From positions 503,501 to 567,500 of the forward strand of contig CAJFCJ010000001.1 in assembly GCA_904063045.1 (NCBI GenBank): a stretch of DNA of 64,000 nucleotides, read 5' to 3'. The position numbers were made by a program, and so were the translations under genes. Below, piece after piece: positions 1 through 11,220 of this stretch. Each line of letters starts with the position of its first letter. Position 1 is the stretch's first letter. This DNA is from Dimorphilus gyrociliatus (Eukaryota; Annelida; Polychaeta; Dinophilidae). The notes beneath the pieces are model-generated. The model saw only the letters and a list, made by a program, of their open reading frames with translations, searched no databases and was not told where the DNA came from.

Positions 1-506
1 TAAGGAACTTTTTCAAACAAAAATTCAAAACAAAGAAAGCTGGTTTAAATTATGTTAACCAGTTGAAAAAGAGTAAAAGGCCTATTGTTGGAATTCATGT
101 AAGACTTAGAGATACTGCAAATGATAAACGACTAAGGAAAGGAACTAAAGAATATTTTACCACAGCAACTACCTTGATGAAAAAGCTACTGGGAAATAGG
201 AGACCACTATTTGTGTTACTTACCAACGATCGCCTAAAAGTTCAGGAGCAATTTAAAGAAATGATAGATAGTGAAGAGGCTACTCTTACTCCTGAACATT
301 TATCTGATCGATGCGTCGAACTCGAAATACTATCATCATGTGATCATACAATCATAACGCACGGGACTTTTGGCTGGTGGGGTGCTTTCTTGTCCAATGG
401 TTATACAATATATATAAAAAATTATGCAGTAGAAAATTTACTGTTTTATAATATTACTGTACCTGAGGACTTTTTTCCAAAGGATTGGATTGGTCTAAAT
501 GTATAG
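1..506 (+). CDS. GT11 alpha-1,2-fucosyltransferase-like, C-terminal part (5' truncated by window)
   Basis: The reading frame is open from base 3 to the TAG at 504-506, so this is the last exon of a gene that starts before the window. It encodes about 167 residues. Two stretches fit glycosyltransferase family 11 (galactoside 2-alpha-L-fucosyltransferases): an N-proximal GIHVRLRD segment, matching the family's H-x-R-R/L-x-D GDP-fucose-binding motif, and a C-terminal HGTFGWWGAFLSNG segment, matching the conserved FGWW motif. GT11 enzymes are Golgi type II membrane proteins that transfer fucose from GDP-fucose to terminal galactose on glycoproteins or glycolipids. The membrane anchor would lie upstream and is not seen. 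A degraded second copy lies about 1.1 kb downstream on the same strand, so this family has duplicated locally. The family assignment is firm; donor and acceptor specificity cannot be read. Confidence 0.85.
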   Translation, partial: RNFFKQKFKTKKAGLNYVNQLKKSKRPIVGIHVRLRDTANDKRLRKGTKEYFTTATTLMKKLLGNRRPLFVLLTNDRLKVQEQFKEMIDSEEATLTPEHLSDRCVELEILSSCDHTIITHGTFGWWGAFLSNGYTIYIKNYAVENLLFYNITVPEDFFPKDWIGLNV

Positions 507-636
507 TTATATTTAAAAACAACAAAACAGTATGTTTTATGTATGTTGAATTTTGGCATTCTGAATTTATATAGTAATTTATCAAGTAGGAATAAGATAA
601 ATATACTGAATAGCAATAATTCCTTCTTTTTGATCT

Positions 637-2408
637 TTATCTTGAATAATCAACATTTCTGTTATTTGGAACAGTGTGTTAAAAAACTGAGTCTTAATAT
701 TTTTTGCAAAGACATAAAGCTACAGTAACATACATGCATATTGAACACTATTTTTCTCACCTTACTGCTAGAATTTTTGAAGAAACATTTGCAGTATAAA
801 CATAAATACCATAATAATCATTACTAAATGAAATACTATTATTACTCTTCATAATTTTCATTCCCGGAGAAAGTTTTAGTATCGATATTTCATCTACAAT
901 TTTAGAGGTTAAATGTTTCGTTGAACAGCTGTAAGCTCCTTTCAGATTGTATTGAAAACTATTAAAGTCACGTTCAAATTCAATGGAATGTAAAATCAGA
1001 TAAGTTAGAGATAAATTAGGCAATGCTACAGATTTTTCTTCGATCTTGGAAATGAGCTCGTAAGTTTTGATCCCAAAGAAACCTTTTTCAAATTTAGTTT
1101 CAACAGATAAAGAAATATCTTAAATTACGGTAATAAATTCAGAAAAGTGGTAGGCCCATTGTGGGAATTTGTATAAGATTACGAGATACCGCATATGAGA
1201 AATGATAAAGACCAGGAAGAAATATTTTACGGAAGAAATTGACTTGATGAAAAAGTTATTCATCCTAACAAAATCACTCTTAGTCAATTTCAAATTATTA
1301 ATTAGAATTTTATCAGCATTTTAGAAGAAAGATGAGTATCCTATATTTTTTTTCTGCTTATAAATTTATTTACTCAATTGGTTGATCCTGAGCACTATCA
1401 TCGCGTTATAGTCCTTTCTATATTATGACCTATATTACAACTATTGATCATTTTTCAAGACACTAGACTCTCATCCAAGTTTTATTATACAGAAAATATG
1501 ACTTAAGCAGATATATTAAGAAAATAAGTTTATTACTATTTACAAACTACTTTGTTTTCCATGATAGGCTGAAGTTAATAAAGACTTTGTTGCTTTCAGT
1601 TTTCACTGAATAGTTATTCGTTTCCTATAATTCTGCTTTTTTATACTAAAAAAAAGTGAATAACAGAAGTTAGATATGTCGACACGATAAGTTTTTACTT
1701 ACTGATTAATTCTTGCTCTCTTAATATCCTGTATAGCGAGGTAATCTTTACAAAGGGTTGATAATCTTTTTCTACATCCAAAAATCTCAGTTTGAATACC
1801 TATTAGAAATATGGAAATTAAAGTTATTCTGAAAAATAAAACCATTGTAATTAGTTACCTTTAAACTCTTCTCCAAGTGTCTCTCTTTTCTGCCTTGCAA
1901 CGTTTATACGACATTTTAATGATTTAATTATTATTTCATGGTTTTCTAGCTCTCTATTCTCTCGTCGTAAAGTATCTATTTCTGACCAGCAATCTGATAA
2001 ATTTATATCTATTGCAGGTATAGCTAAAGATTTTTTCAACGAATTACACAGTTCCTCATCATAGTCCGCCTGAGCTTCCATTATTCCCATTTGTAATATG
2101 GAGTACTTATCTTTGAATTTTTGCAATAAAGCTTCATTGATTCTCAAATAAATTTCCTTCTTGCCGCAGCTCTTATCAACATCTTTTAGCTTTTGTTCAG
2201 CTTTATTAACTTCTTCCTGAAGAGCCTCACCTCGCTTTTGAAAGTCTTGAATAATATGCTTTGCCTTTTGAACAGCTTCTCCCACTAAAGTTTTAAACTT
2301 TACACATTTAACTAACTAATGAATAATAAACTTACAAGTACGAATTTCCTGTTCATCTTCATCTGAAACCTGACTAATATTCCGTAAGACAGTTGAAAAC
2401 GACTCCAT
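637..2408 (-). CDS. coiled-coil protein of unknown function, multi-exon
   Basis: Not recognised. Start ATG at 2408; exon 1 2336-2408 is acidic (SDEDEQE). Exon 2 1859-2284 joins in phase 1 and encodes about 140 residues of charged heptad-like helix (coiled coil). Exon 3 1703-1799 joins exon 2 in frame with consensus splice sites and continues the helical region. A further open stretch 761-1118, with a strong donor at its end (AG|GTGAG), could be the globular C-terminal exon, followed by a tiny last exon 637-658 ending in TAA. The phase of 761-1118 fits exon 2 but not exon 3, so either exon 3 is alternative or an exon between 1119 and 1702 was missed. The layout (short acidic N-terminus, long coiled coil, small globular end) resembles kinetochore Spc24/Spc25-type proteins, but no motif proves it. 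Its large intron contains a decayed GT11 copy on the other strand. Confidence 0.5.
1138..1415 (+). pseudogene. decayed copy of the GT11 fucosyltransferase exon
   Basis: Bases 1145-1265 align by eye, with indels, to bases 65-190 of the intact GT11 exon. The same order of short matches occurs: GTAGGCCCATTGTGGGAATT, then AGATTACGAGATACCGCA, AATATTTTAC and CTTGATGAAAAAG. Weaker similarity (ACTATCATC at about 1397) continues to about 1415. Several small deletions and frame changes destroy the reading frame, and the FGWW end is not recognisable, so this is a pseudogene fragment. It lies in an intron of the opposite-strand coiled-coil gene. Confidence 0.7.
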
Positions 2409-3091
2409 TTTTCTAGAATACTCTGAAGACGAGCGGATATGGAATTCGTAACGTCATCTGGTTGTTAATTGGTCGTTAATACAATATTTGTTATTGCGAA
2501 ATCAACGTTAGACATATTGTTTTTTCCTTATTTTAAGTGCGAAGGTAGCAGGACATATTTTCGTTTAGAAAACCGAATTCTATATATTTATGAAAGGAAA
2601 TTGAAAAATCTTAAAAATTAATCTATAAATACTTTATTCGAGATATTAATATTAAGAACTTTAGAGGTATATTGCTTTTATATCGACAGGTAATAATGAA
2701 AATGTTTTTCAAATTATTCATGAGAAAACTATTTGTAGTTATTGCGTCATTCCCCTTAATAAGTTGTAAAAAAAATTCATAGAATACGAAAATTGATGTT
2801 TATAATAGATTATTACTTGTGCAATATTTTTTAGGTTGTAAAAAGACTTAGCCTAAGAAGTTATAATTGGTGTGTAGGATAAAATAGCTAATTGAGTTGA
2901 GTACTTTTCACTTCAAGAGTGCCTTGAATCACACTAGATGGCATGCTTTTTATGTTTTAGGTAGTTTTGTAGTTTTATTATAAGTATTGAGTAGATAATT
3001 TTGTTAGACCTATGAACTTTGTTTGTTTTGAGCTGGTTAACATTTGAATTATCTCTTTTATTAGTGTCTAGTCTAAATCTACGAATTCAGC
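2409..3091. other. divergent intergenic region between coiled-coil gene and UBC-domain gene
   Basis: AT-rich 0.7 kb between two head-to-head starts (ATG at 2408 on minus, ATG at 3092 on plus), so it should hold both promoters. No TATA box at a sensible distance, no repeat and no further exon was seen. Confidence 0.5.
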
Positions 3092-5182
3092 ATGAGCTCA
3101 AATGAATCGGATTCAGATGATATGGATTATTATGAAAATACAGAGACAGAATTTGAAACTGAGATTGCTCATACAGTTATGTGGAATAAATGGAAGATAA
3201 AACATCAAACTGATAGAGAGGATTATGAAAAGAATCATAATAAAAACGAGGACAAAGAAAATACAATTTTCTCTCTTGATCTGAGTTTTCATGTTTTGTC
3301 GTCAGAGTTGTTAAGTATTGTTCAAGATGATTCCGATGGTAAAATTCAAGTGGAAGCTGTTGATTATAACGTTTATTTTTGGCAAGTAAAGCTAAGTAAT
3401 TTCTCCGGTTTAATACAGGAAGATATTAAAAATTTAAATTCAAAATGGAGATACGATTACATTGAAATGGAATTAAAGTTTGCTTTTGGTTTGTCTCCAT
3501 TCTATCCCCCTATTATAAATATCAAGAGACCAAAGCTAAAAAATGCGGTCTATCAGTTAATTAGCAATTTAGAAATTTTACAATTGAAACATTGGAATCC
3601 AGCTAAACCTATGAGAGATGTTATACTTTACATACATTCCCTATTAAATGCTGTAGGGCGAATTGATTTAGAGGATAAAAGAAACGACTCGAATGAATAT
3701 CCTGATGGAGCATATTTACAAATTGAAAGACTATTAACTAACTTATCCTCTATATCAGAAATAGATCCTAGAGTCAAAAATGAATTGAAGGCGAAACTGC
3801 CTCCCTATCAATTGTACATTAACCCTTTTGCATCAAATAATCCATCAAGAGCTGATAATTGTGGAAAGCCGAATTTTCCAAATGGGACTGGTTTTAGCTC
3901 CTGCACAGATAGATCCTGGAACATAGATGCCTATTTCATTGCTAAGGAAAAGAGAATAAAAGAAGCTAATGATGTTTTGAAGAAACTTATAAACGAAATG
4001 GAGAGATATAAAGGAAATACGTCAGGTCCAAATGAAATCTTTATTGTAAAAGATAATCTTGAAAAATCTGCTCTTATTCCATTTCTTGATTTCTATCTCC
4101 ATAATGCCACATCGCCTACTGAAATGGACCAAAACGAAAAAATAATGAAAAACGTGCTCATGCTTGTTCAGCATATTGGCAGTAATGATATATGGCGAAA
4201 ACTTCTCATCATTAGCGATGGTCAATCTTCTATTTTGAACAGATTACAAATTTTACATAATTTATATCAAAAATCAAAATCATTCGCTATGTTTGATGGT
4301 GGACTTTTGTCCGAATTTGCTTTACTTTATTCAAAATTAAATTCTGAAATTGAACAAGAAGCTCAAACATTAACTTCAACATCTGAGACGACACTTAAGA
4401 CTACAGAAGAAGCTTATATTGCTGCTCTTAGACAAGAGGTCTTTTGCTCCTGTCATATACCTAGTAATAACACTATGGGATCAAATGATTCTCACAAAAA
4501 GTTATCGTCCTATTCAGTTGCAGGGACCAAACGAATCTGCCATGAATTATCTTCTCTTGAAGAAAGTCTTCCATTGCACTTTTCTACTTCTATATTTGTG
4601 AGGGTAGATGATGAACAATTTGGAACTTTGCGCGCACTAATAACAGGACCAGCTAATACACCGTATGAAAATGGTTGTTACATGTTCGATATAATTTTTC
4701 CAAACGATTATCCATCTAATCCACCTTATGTGAATTTTTTGACAACGGGAAATGGTACAGTCAGATTCAATCCTAACCTATATGTTACTGGGAAAGTTTG
4801 TTTATCACTTCTCGGAACTTGGTCAGGTGAACAATGGGATAAAAGAACTTCAACTCTCTTACAAGTGCTACTCTCTATTCAGTCGCTTATTTTTGTTGAG
4901 GAACCATATTTTAATGAACCTGGTTATCAGTTTAAAATGGGAACCAGTGAAGGTAAACAAGAGTCTGATATATATAACAGGAAAGTTCTTTTTAACAACT
5001 TGAAATGGGGAATTCTTAACAACTTAAAAAATCCGAATGAAATTTTTAAATCGGCAATGCTGACTCATTTCTATCATAAACGAAATCACATCATCAACCA
5101 ATTTAAACCCTATGCTAATGTAAACGATTGGACTAATTTAATTAGCGAACTCAATAAAGAACTTGAAAATCTTAAGATTTAA
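3092..5182 (+). CDS. intronless protein with N-terminal UBC-like fold and C-terminal BIRC6-type E2 ubiquitin-conjugating domain
   Basis: Single open frame of 696 residues. The C-terminal domain (about residues 480-650) is a ubiquitin-conjugating E2 fold of the large BIRC6/UBE2O type: ALITGPANTPYENGCYMFDI, then FPNDYP, RFNPNLY in place of the usual HPN, the catalytic cysteine in GKVCLSLL (Cys570) and the family-specific EPYFNEPGY loop. These loops resemble BIRC6 most closely. The N-terminal region (about residues 60-190) also looks like a UBC/RWD fold (FYPP, then a helix ending in YIHSLL) but shows no active-site cysteine. An acidic N-terminus and a helical middle separate them. There is no BIR repeat, and the length is far below BIRC6 (over 4,000 residues). 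The role would be E2 or hybrid E2/E3 transfer of ubiquitin; the substrate is unknown. Absence of introns contrasts with most neighbours and allows a retrocopy origin. Confidence 0.8.
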   Translation: MSSNESDSDDMDYYENTETEFETEIAHTVMWNKWKIKHQTDREDYEKNHNKNEDKENTIFSLDLSFHVLSSELLSIVQDDSDGKIQVEAVDYNVYFWQVKLSNFSGLIQEDIKNLNSKWRYDYIEMELKFAFGLSPFYPPIINIKRPKLKNAVYQLISNLEILQLKHWNPAKPMRDVILYIHSLLNAVGRIDLEDKRNDSNEYPDGAYLQIERLLTNLSSISEIDPRVKNELKAKLPPYQLYINPFASNNPSRADNCGKPNFPNGTGFSSCTDRSWNIDAYFIAKEKRIKEANDVLKKLINEMERYKGNTSGPNEIFIVKDNLEKSALIPFLDFYLHNATSPTEMDQNEKIMKNVLMLVQHIGSNDIWRKLLIISDGQSSILNRLQILHNLYQKSKSFAMFDGGLLSEFALLYSKLNSEIEQEAQTLTSTSETTLKTTEEAYIAALRQEVFCSCHIPSNNTMGSNDSHKKLSSYSVAGTKRICHELSSLEESLPLHFSTSIFVRVDDEQFGTLRALITGPANTPYENGCYMFDIIFPNDYPSNPPYVNFLTTGNGTVRFNPNLYVTGKVCLSLLGTWSGEQWDKRTSTLLQVLLSIQSLIFVEEPYFNEPGYQFKMGTSEGKQESDIYNRKVLFNNLKWGILNNLKNPNEIFKSAMLTHFYHKRNHIINQFKPYANVNDWTNLISELNKELENLKI

Positions 5183-5423
5183 CTTTTACGTTAAAAACTT
5201 AATCTTGTGATTTGTAAATATGTCTAAAAATATTTATTTTGAACTATTAAGCATATTGTGTTTTCTTTAGGTAATTTCTTTCAAGTGATATAGATCGTTA
5301 TCAAATCTAAAGAGAATTTATAGGTTACAGGTGTCCTTTTTATTTGTTAAGTACAACGCTTCAAACCTGTCAATTTTACGTTTTGAAAACTATGGTAAAA
5401 ATATACAAGTCATTCTACTTGGT

Positions 5424-8400
5424 CTATAACTTTCTCTTCTTATGATGCTTATCCGAATGAGAATGTTCACGTTTTCTCTTTTCAGGGGATTTCTTGTGAG
5501 ACTTGTGATGTTTTTTCGGAAGAGGCGGCGCAACTTCATCCAGATCACGTTGCTTATCGGCTGAAAATGAAATAGAGTTAAGAAAAGTCTCTACAGCCTA
5601 AATATTTTTTTACCATTTCTTGCCTCTTCTTCTAACTCATCCCAATCTTTCCCTGATTCCTCTTCACTATCACCTTCCTCTTGAGAGGCACTGTCATCTT
5701 CATTAGACCAATCCTCCTGCAAAGAAAACAATGTACCATTTTTATAGAAAATAATTTTTTGAGCAACTGACCTCGCTTTCTTCCGAACCAGTTTCACTTT
5801 CTTCAACTTCTTCACTATCTGTTGGGTTGTAGGCATCATCTTCAGAGTCTTCGTCGTTGCCGCCACCCTCTTCTTCCGATTCCGGTTCTAAGAATGTCCA
5901 ACCTCCATTTTCCATAAATCCCTCAGGATCATCCACTATGGTCTTCATAATTTTTTGCCAATGTAATGACTGTATACCTTCAGTATAATGAATATCGCAA
6001 CTATTTAACCATTCTTTAACATGATCCAATTGATTCATTGGCACTGAGTTTATATAAGCTACTTTTCTTGTGTATTCCTTGAAAACAAAAACCATATCGA
6101 AATTCTTCAAGTGAAATTGTACTCTTTCAAAATGTACCAATTCTACCTCCTCAAGAGCTACAACAAAAGGGGGCCATTCAACCAAACTTACAAGGCAAGT
6201 AGAGGTTGGCATGAGGAGAACATTAGATCTGTGAGGTGCCCCATGGAAACCCAGTTTGCGGAATGGACTTTCAAATGTTACCTCTCCCTTTGATTGAGCT
6301 TCAGCTTTCTCACAAAAATTTTTAAAAGCCGATTTGAGCTTATGTCTCAATTCTCTTTCAGCTTGTTCAGCTCTTAAATCATCCCTATCGTGCATGTGCT
6401 GATTTTTCCCCAAATCTGTTGTCAATTCTCCTACTTCTGCATAAAACTGAATATCTTGATGCCTTTTACTTGCGAAAAAAATTGGATCCTTCAGATTAAA
6501 ATGAACAATAATCGTAACTTCATTGTCACACGGCTGAAAAAATGCATGGGCAATGTTTGAATATAATATGTCAACTTTATCTCCTCTGACAGATGTATAG
6601 CGGAATCCGTTTAGATGAGCTTCTAATGTCCCTGATAAACGTTTCGAAGTAACACTTGGTCGAATATATAAATCTTTTAATCTAGGTGCAGCTCGAGTTT
6701 CTGATAATTTCAGTGCCTCTTGTTTAACTGTTTGCTCTTTTTCTTTTTGTAGCTGTTCTCGTGCTTTAAACTCCCGTTGCATTTCTTTGACCAATCGATA
6801 AGCTGTTGATAAATTTGTACTCGGTATACTGGAGTCAATAGACGACTTCAAATTTGATGCTCGATAGGTTAATTCTTTAATAAAAGTGGCTTCTGGATTA
6901 TGGAATATAGATCCATCAACTCTTCCTAAGGATGCACCTGGGCAATAAAAATTGATACGCAAGTAAGTGTGATGTCCCTCAACACTTTGGGATACGTTTT
7001 TAACATTAGAAATGTGATACGGAGTCGGTAGTCCTAAAATAGGTAAGACAATCGTATCATATTTTCTGTCTATAAAGATTTGCAAATGTTTGGTTTCACT
7101 TTCATTTGGAAATAGTGAGTCAGTTCCATACGATACGTATGCTTTACGAAGTTTCTTTTGAACGTTTCCAGTCTTCATTCCTTTTATTCTCTCCTTAGCT
7201 TCATCATTTAAACGTTGAGCTAGACGTTTCTGATGAGATAATCTTTTATCTTCATTTGTTGTTTCTGTTCTTGTTCTGCTATCCAGGATCGTTCTACGCA
7301 TGCCACGACCTAAGATTCCTTCCACTTCACCTTCGTCACTCTCACTTGATTCCTCATCTTCCTCTTTTATTTTGACACTAATTGATGATATTTTTTTCTT
7401 GGCTCCGGCTGTTAAACACGTCGCTGGTTCCGACTGGGTATAAAAAACTTTCAGTTAAAGATTTTCAATCAACTTGAACTGTTCTTACTTGATTTACTAC
7501 AACAATGTCACCGAGAAATATGGCAACTTTCTTGCTCTCTTCGTCCTTGGCGGACTTGTTTTCTAAATCAGTAAATCCGACTGCAAGGTTGAAAACCATA
7601 CCTTTTTTTACAACAGCACTACATTTATCGTTAATCACCATGGAACTTTCTCGGAAGTCGATACCAGTCAGAAATCTGTTAAGCAGTTTGCTTTATAAAT
7701 AAAAAGAAAAATATCTAATTATCTCATTACCCTAAATTTTTTGTTAATTTTGATTCTAAGTTCGGCTTTCTTCGTTTTATAAACTGAATGACTCCAGTAT
7801 ATATCTAAATCAAAAATTCGAATGAAGAATCTTTCTTGGGATGTTCTCAAAACATACTTCTCTAATAATAGCTCCATCTACAAGTTTTTCCAAAAGAAAG
7901 TTGATAACTTCTAGAAGGAACTCGTAGTTTGAAGAAGTTTCAGGGGATGGGTTAACTAGATAAGTACGACAAATGCTTGAGCAGTAGTTTTTGTATCTGC
8001 AACATTATACATCGAGTTTTTTCTATACTTAAAAAAATTTATGTAATTGATCACCTGACGCCAAGACAACAAACTATAGATCCAAAGTGTAAAAATTGCT
8101 TATCGCTTTGCATGGAGAATTTCAATTGATAACGGCCTCCACTTTGTATTATTGTGGGAAAAGTTACGTCAACGCTATTAAGATCCACAGAAGTAACATA
8201 TTTCTTATTATGAACAGCTTCATCAACCATTTGGGATAATTTTATATGCTTCATTTTCTTTTAAAAAGTTACATCAGTTATAAGAGTTAAAATTTTCTTA
8301 GTTTGTTTGACTTACTTTATCTCCATCAATAATATCAAGAATCTGAGAACGGAGGTATTTGTGAAGTTCAATAGTGGCAGAGCACGATTTTTTAATAATT

Positions 8401-9188
8401 GATAACTCAGTTTCATCTTTAACAGATAAAATTTTAGCTATTCTTTGGCTAATTTCAACTTGACTAAACTTTTGCTTGTCCATCATATTCTTGAAAGATT
8501 GATAGAATTCATTAGTATATTTTTCTTTGAAATACCCCACTTTCCCTCCGCTTTCATTTAGGACAGTCATTAAAGTTTCCATATTCTTTTTATCCTTGTC
8601 TACCTAGATTTAGAAAATTACAATTATGAAGATAAATGTACTATATTTTTTGTGTGCGTACTTTGTCTCTGTTGATAGTATGAATTGGAGGAAAGCCAAG
8701 GTTATTTTCCTTGTTTGTATCCACTTGCTTGATAAAATCAATTTTCTTTTTACTTGCCAAGAAATGAATGCCAGTTTTGGTCAAGATCATAATAGTATCT
8801 CCTAGATCGTATCCAAAAAGCCATATCTGAAAGTGAAATAAATACTAACTTTCAGAAGCTAATAATAGATATAACAACAATTCACCTGTAAAGACATAGA
8901 TTTGCTGTACACAATGGCTTCGTCTGCCCCAACTGCACAGACGATGGATTCGATTCCATGCAAATCATCATTACTATCAGCGCTCTGAAAAGATAAAAAA
9001 TGTAAAAGAGAAACCTATTGTATCATCGCTCAAGAATAAGAACGCTTGATACAAAACTGGTTTATATACAGAGTTAAGGTGAAATCAAGAGTTCGTAATA
9101 GCAGATATGACAAACTTACACTCCATTTGTTGTAGATTAATCTCATACGACGCTGAAAAGCATCTCTATCCACTTTTGGGTTAGCCAT
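5424..9188 (-). CDS. SUPT16H: FACT complex subunit SPT16
   Basis: Eleven exons can be joined in phase: 9120-9188, 8886-8984, 8662-8826, 8316-8603, 8055-8257, 7858-7996, 7731-7804, 7489-7675, 5772-7433, 5614-5716, 5424-5560, giving 1041 residues, close to the human length. The start MANPKVDRDAF is right after a duplicated promoter segment. The N-terminal half is the peptidase-M24-like domain (inactive aminopeptidase fold); the large exon has the dimerisation and middle (Rttp106-like) domains, with SVEGHHTYLRINFYCPGASL, KRLSGTLEAHLNGFRYTSVR and HFERVQFHLKNFDMV. The tail is strongly acidic and ends in a Lys/His/Arg-rich nuclear signal. SPT16 pairs with SSRP1 in the nucleus and chaperones H2A-H2B during transcription and replication. 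Nine of its ten introns are 53-59 nt. It converges on the E2 gene with a 241-bp gap. Confidence 0.97.
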
Positions 9189-9222
9189 AAAAAACCTACT
9201 GTTCTGCACTCATAGAGCGGGA

Positions 9223-9310
9223 ACACGAATATGGCTACCGGAAGTTACACACAGTACTATTAAATATAGTGAGCTGCTTTTAGTTAGAAATTTCAAAATG
9301 GCGGTGTATA
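9223..9310 (+). repeat. degenerate duplicate of the TRAPPC2L promoter, 5'UTR and start codon
   Basis: About 80 bases match 10421-10508 by eye at roughly three quarters identity: ACAC.A.TATGG, then CCGGAA, ACAGTACTA.TAAAT, AGAGCT/GAGCTG, TTTT and AAAATGGCGGT. The copy includes the ATGGCGGT start of TRAPPC2L, then diverges to an unrelated short frame. It begins 35 bp from the SPT16 start, head to head. No exon 2 follows within it, so it cannot encode the protein. Confidence 0.7.
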
Positions 9311-10420
9311 GGAAAGTAGTCTCTCTTTCCTTAGGCCTAATGCTTTCGGAAAGTTGATCACTATATTCCCAAGCTGTTGATAAGTAACAAGTATCCACAT
9401 ATATAGTGTACTATTTTCAGGATTTTTTAAAAACATTTGTTAAAATCTTAAACTCTCCATTATATATTGGTATTTGGTTGGAAAGTTCAAAATTATAAAA
9501 AGTATTATTTAGGACTACTACGAGTTTTATTATGAAAAGTAGAGAGTTTGATTAGACTCTTCAAATTAGAGCATATTCTAGGAAGCCTAATAGTCCGCTC
9601 TCAAAGTTGAAATATGTCTGTAAAATTGAATACAAGTGCGAATATGATCAAATAGAATGAACATAAAATACCAAAGTATAACTTTAAGTTGAAGAGGAAT
9701 AAAGACCTAACGATTATCAATTCTATTATATTTTTAAAAAAGCAGGAAAGTCATAACGAAAAGCCTTATCTGTATTCTTCAGCATTGCTAATAATAAACA
9801 TATAAGTAAGTTTATGGAAGAGTAACACCTCCATAACCTGTCATCTCATTATGTGAACTCTTGGTCGATGTTTGAATAGTAACACATATAGTAGTCTAAT
9901 GGGATTGAGCATTTTTTCACCAAAACAACTGTTTTCATGAAGTATTCTTTTACTCGTTTATCACATGAAGCACCTCATAAACTTCTAATATTGAGCCAAA
10001 CAGTCTCCTTAACTTATTACTAAATCTAAAAAGCAGCAAAGATGAGTAATAAATTTTCCAATTAGTTCACAAACACGAATGAAGAACATCGTAGGGATTC
10101 TTAGGTGTAAATTCAATCCATAGACTCTAAAATTTTTACAAGGTCTGCATGGAATTAGTAGTCAAGTTCTAGAAGTAATAGTAATTTTGAATGACTACCT
10201 TTAATTTTTAATTGGTTGCAGTATATCGCTATACAAAAAAAAGTGTAAAGAACAACTTTTTGTGTTCAGCTAAAGTTTAAAAGAACAAAACTCACTCAAA
10301 TAATGTGATGGGTAAGTTATATTTGTAAATGTTGAATCCATTTGGCGTTTCTTTTGCCAGAAAATAGATTTCATTCATCTCAAAAAGTGTTCAATGATAT
10401 TTACAACTGATTGGAAAAAA
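9311..10420. other. 1.1 kb spacer separating the two TRAPPC2L 5' copies
   Basis: AT-rich DNA without a convincing open frame, splice pair or RNA gene. It lies exactly between the two similar 80-bp segments, as expected of an insertion or a tandem duplication whose first copy decayed. Confidence 0.45.
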
Positions 10421-10495
10421 ACACAAGTATGGTTTCCGGAAATTGTATACAGTACTAGTAAATCCAGAGAGCTACTTTCGTCTAGAATTTTAAAA

Positions 10496-11220
10496 ATGGC
10501 GGTTTGTGTTGCTGTAATATCAAAAGAGGTGAAAAATCTGTAATTTTCAATCAGTGTACGATAGCACTTCTTTAAATAAGTGCTTTAAATGATTGCTTTG
10601 TTAAAGATTTTACATACAGTAATATCTGGTTTCCATACTTTCAGAACTCGCCATTGTTTATAAAAACAAACTCGAATGAAAATGAGTTAAATTTTCATTT
10701 CACAGTTCATACATCATTAGACGTTGTTGAAGAAAAAATATCCCCTGGAGCAGGTGCTAATAAAAATAATGATACAAGAGAGTTATATCTTGGTTTATTA
10801 TATCCTACAGAAGATTATCGAGTGTAAGTTAATGCAAATGAAATTAACTAATACTCATTTAGCATATGAAATTCATAGCTTTAATTAAAACAGGTATGGC
10901 TATGTCACAAATACTAAAATAAAATTTGTAATTGTTGTCGAATCTTCAAATACAACTTTAAGAGACAACGAAATTAGATCTGTAAGTTTATAACAAATTT
11001 TATTCTGTATTTATTCTATAGCATCACTTTTCATCCTAGATGTTTAGGAAATTACATTCTGCTTATGTAGACATGGTTTGTAATCCTTTCTACGAACCAG
11101 GGCAAACAATTAATTCAAAGTATGTTCCTTAATTAAATTGTTTTACTTTATTTAATATATTTTTTCTTTTCCAGGTCGTTCGATACAATTGTGAAGTCAA
11201 TGATGATACAAGAAATGTAA
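10496..11220 (+). CDS. TRAPPC2L: trafficking protein particle complex subunit 2-like
   Basis: Five short exons join in phase: 10496-10528, 10645-10823, 10894-10981, 11040-11119, 11175-11220, about 141 residues, the usual size. The start [11 protein letters not shown] and the motifs [48 protein letters not shown] and [14 protein letters not shown] follow the sedlin/longin fold of TRAPPC2L along the whole length, ending SMMIQEM. The protein is a core subunit of the TRAPP tethering complexes acting in ER-Golgi and Golgi traffic. None of the single exons is long enough to be seen as a gene, so it is easily missed. Its 5' flank is repeated 1.2 kb upstream. Confidence 0.96.

Noticed and set aside
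543-728. Open frame of 61 codons after the GT11 stop
   Set aside because: Asn/Leu/Phe-rich AT-composition frame without a family match or splice context; minus strand here carries a plausible last exon instead.
9210-9398. Minus-strand frame upstream of SPT16
   Set aside because: It overlaps the decayed TRAPPC2L 5' copy and shows no coding bias.
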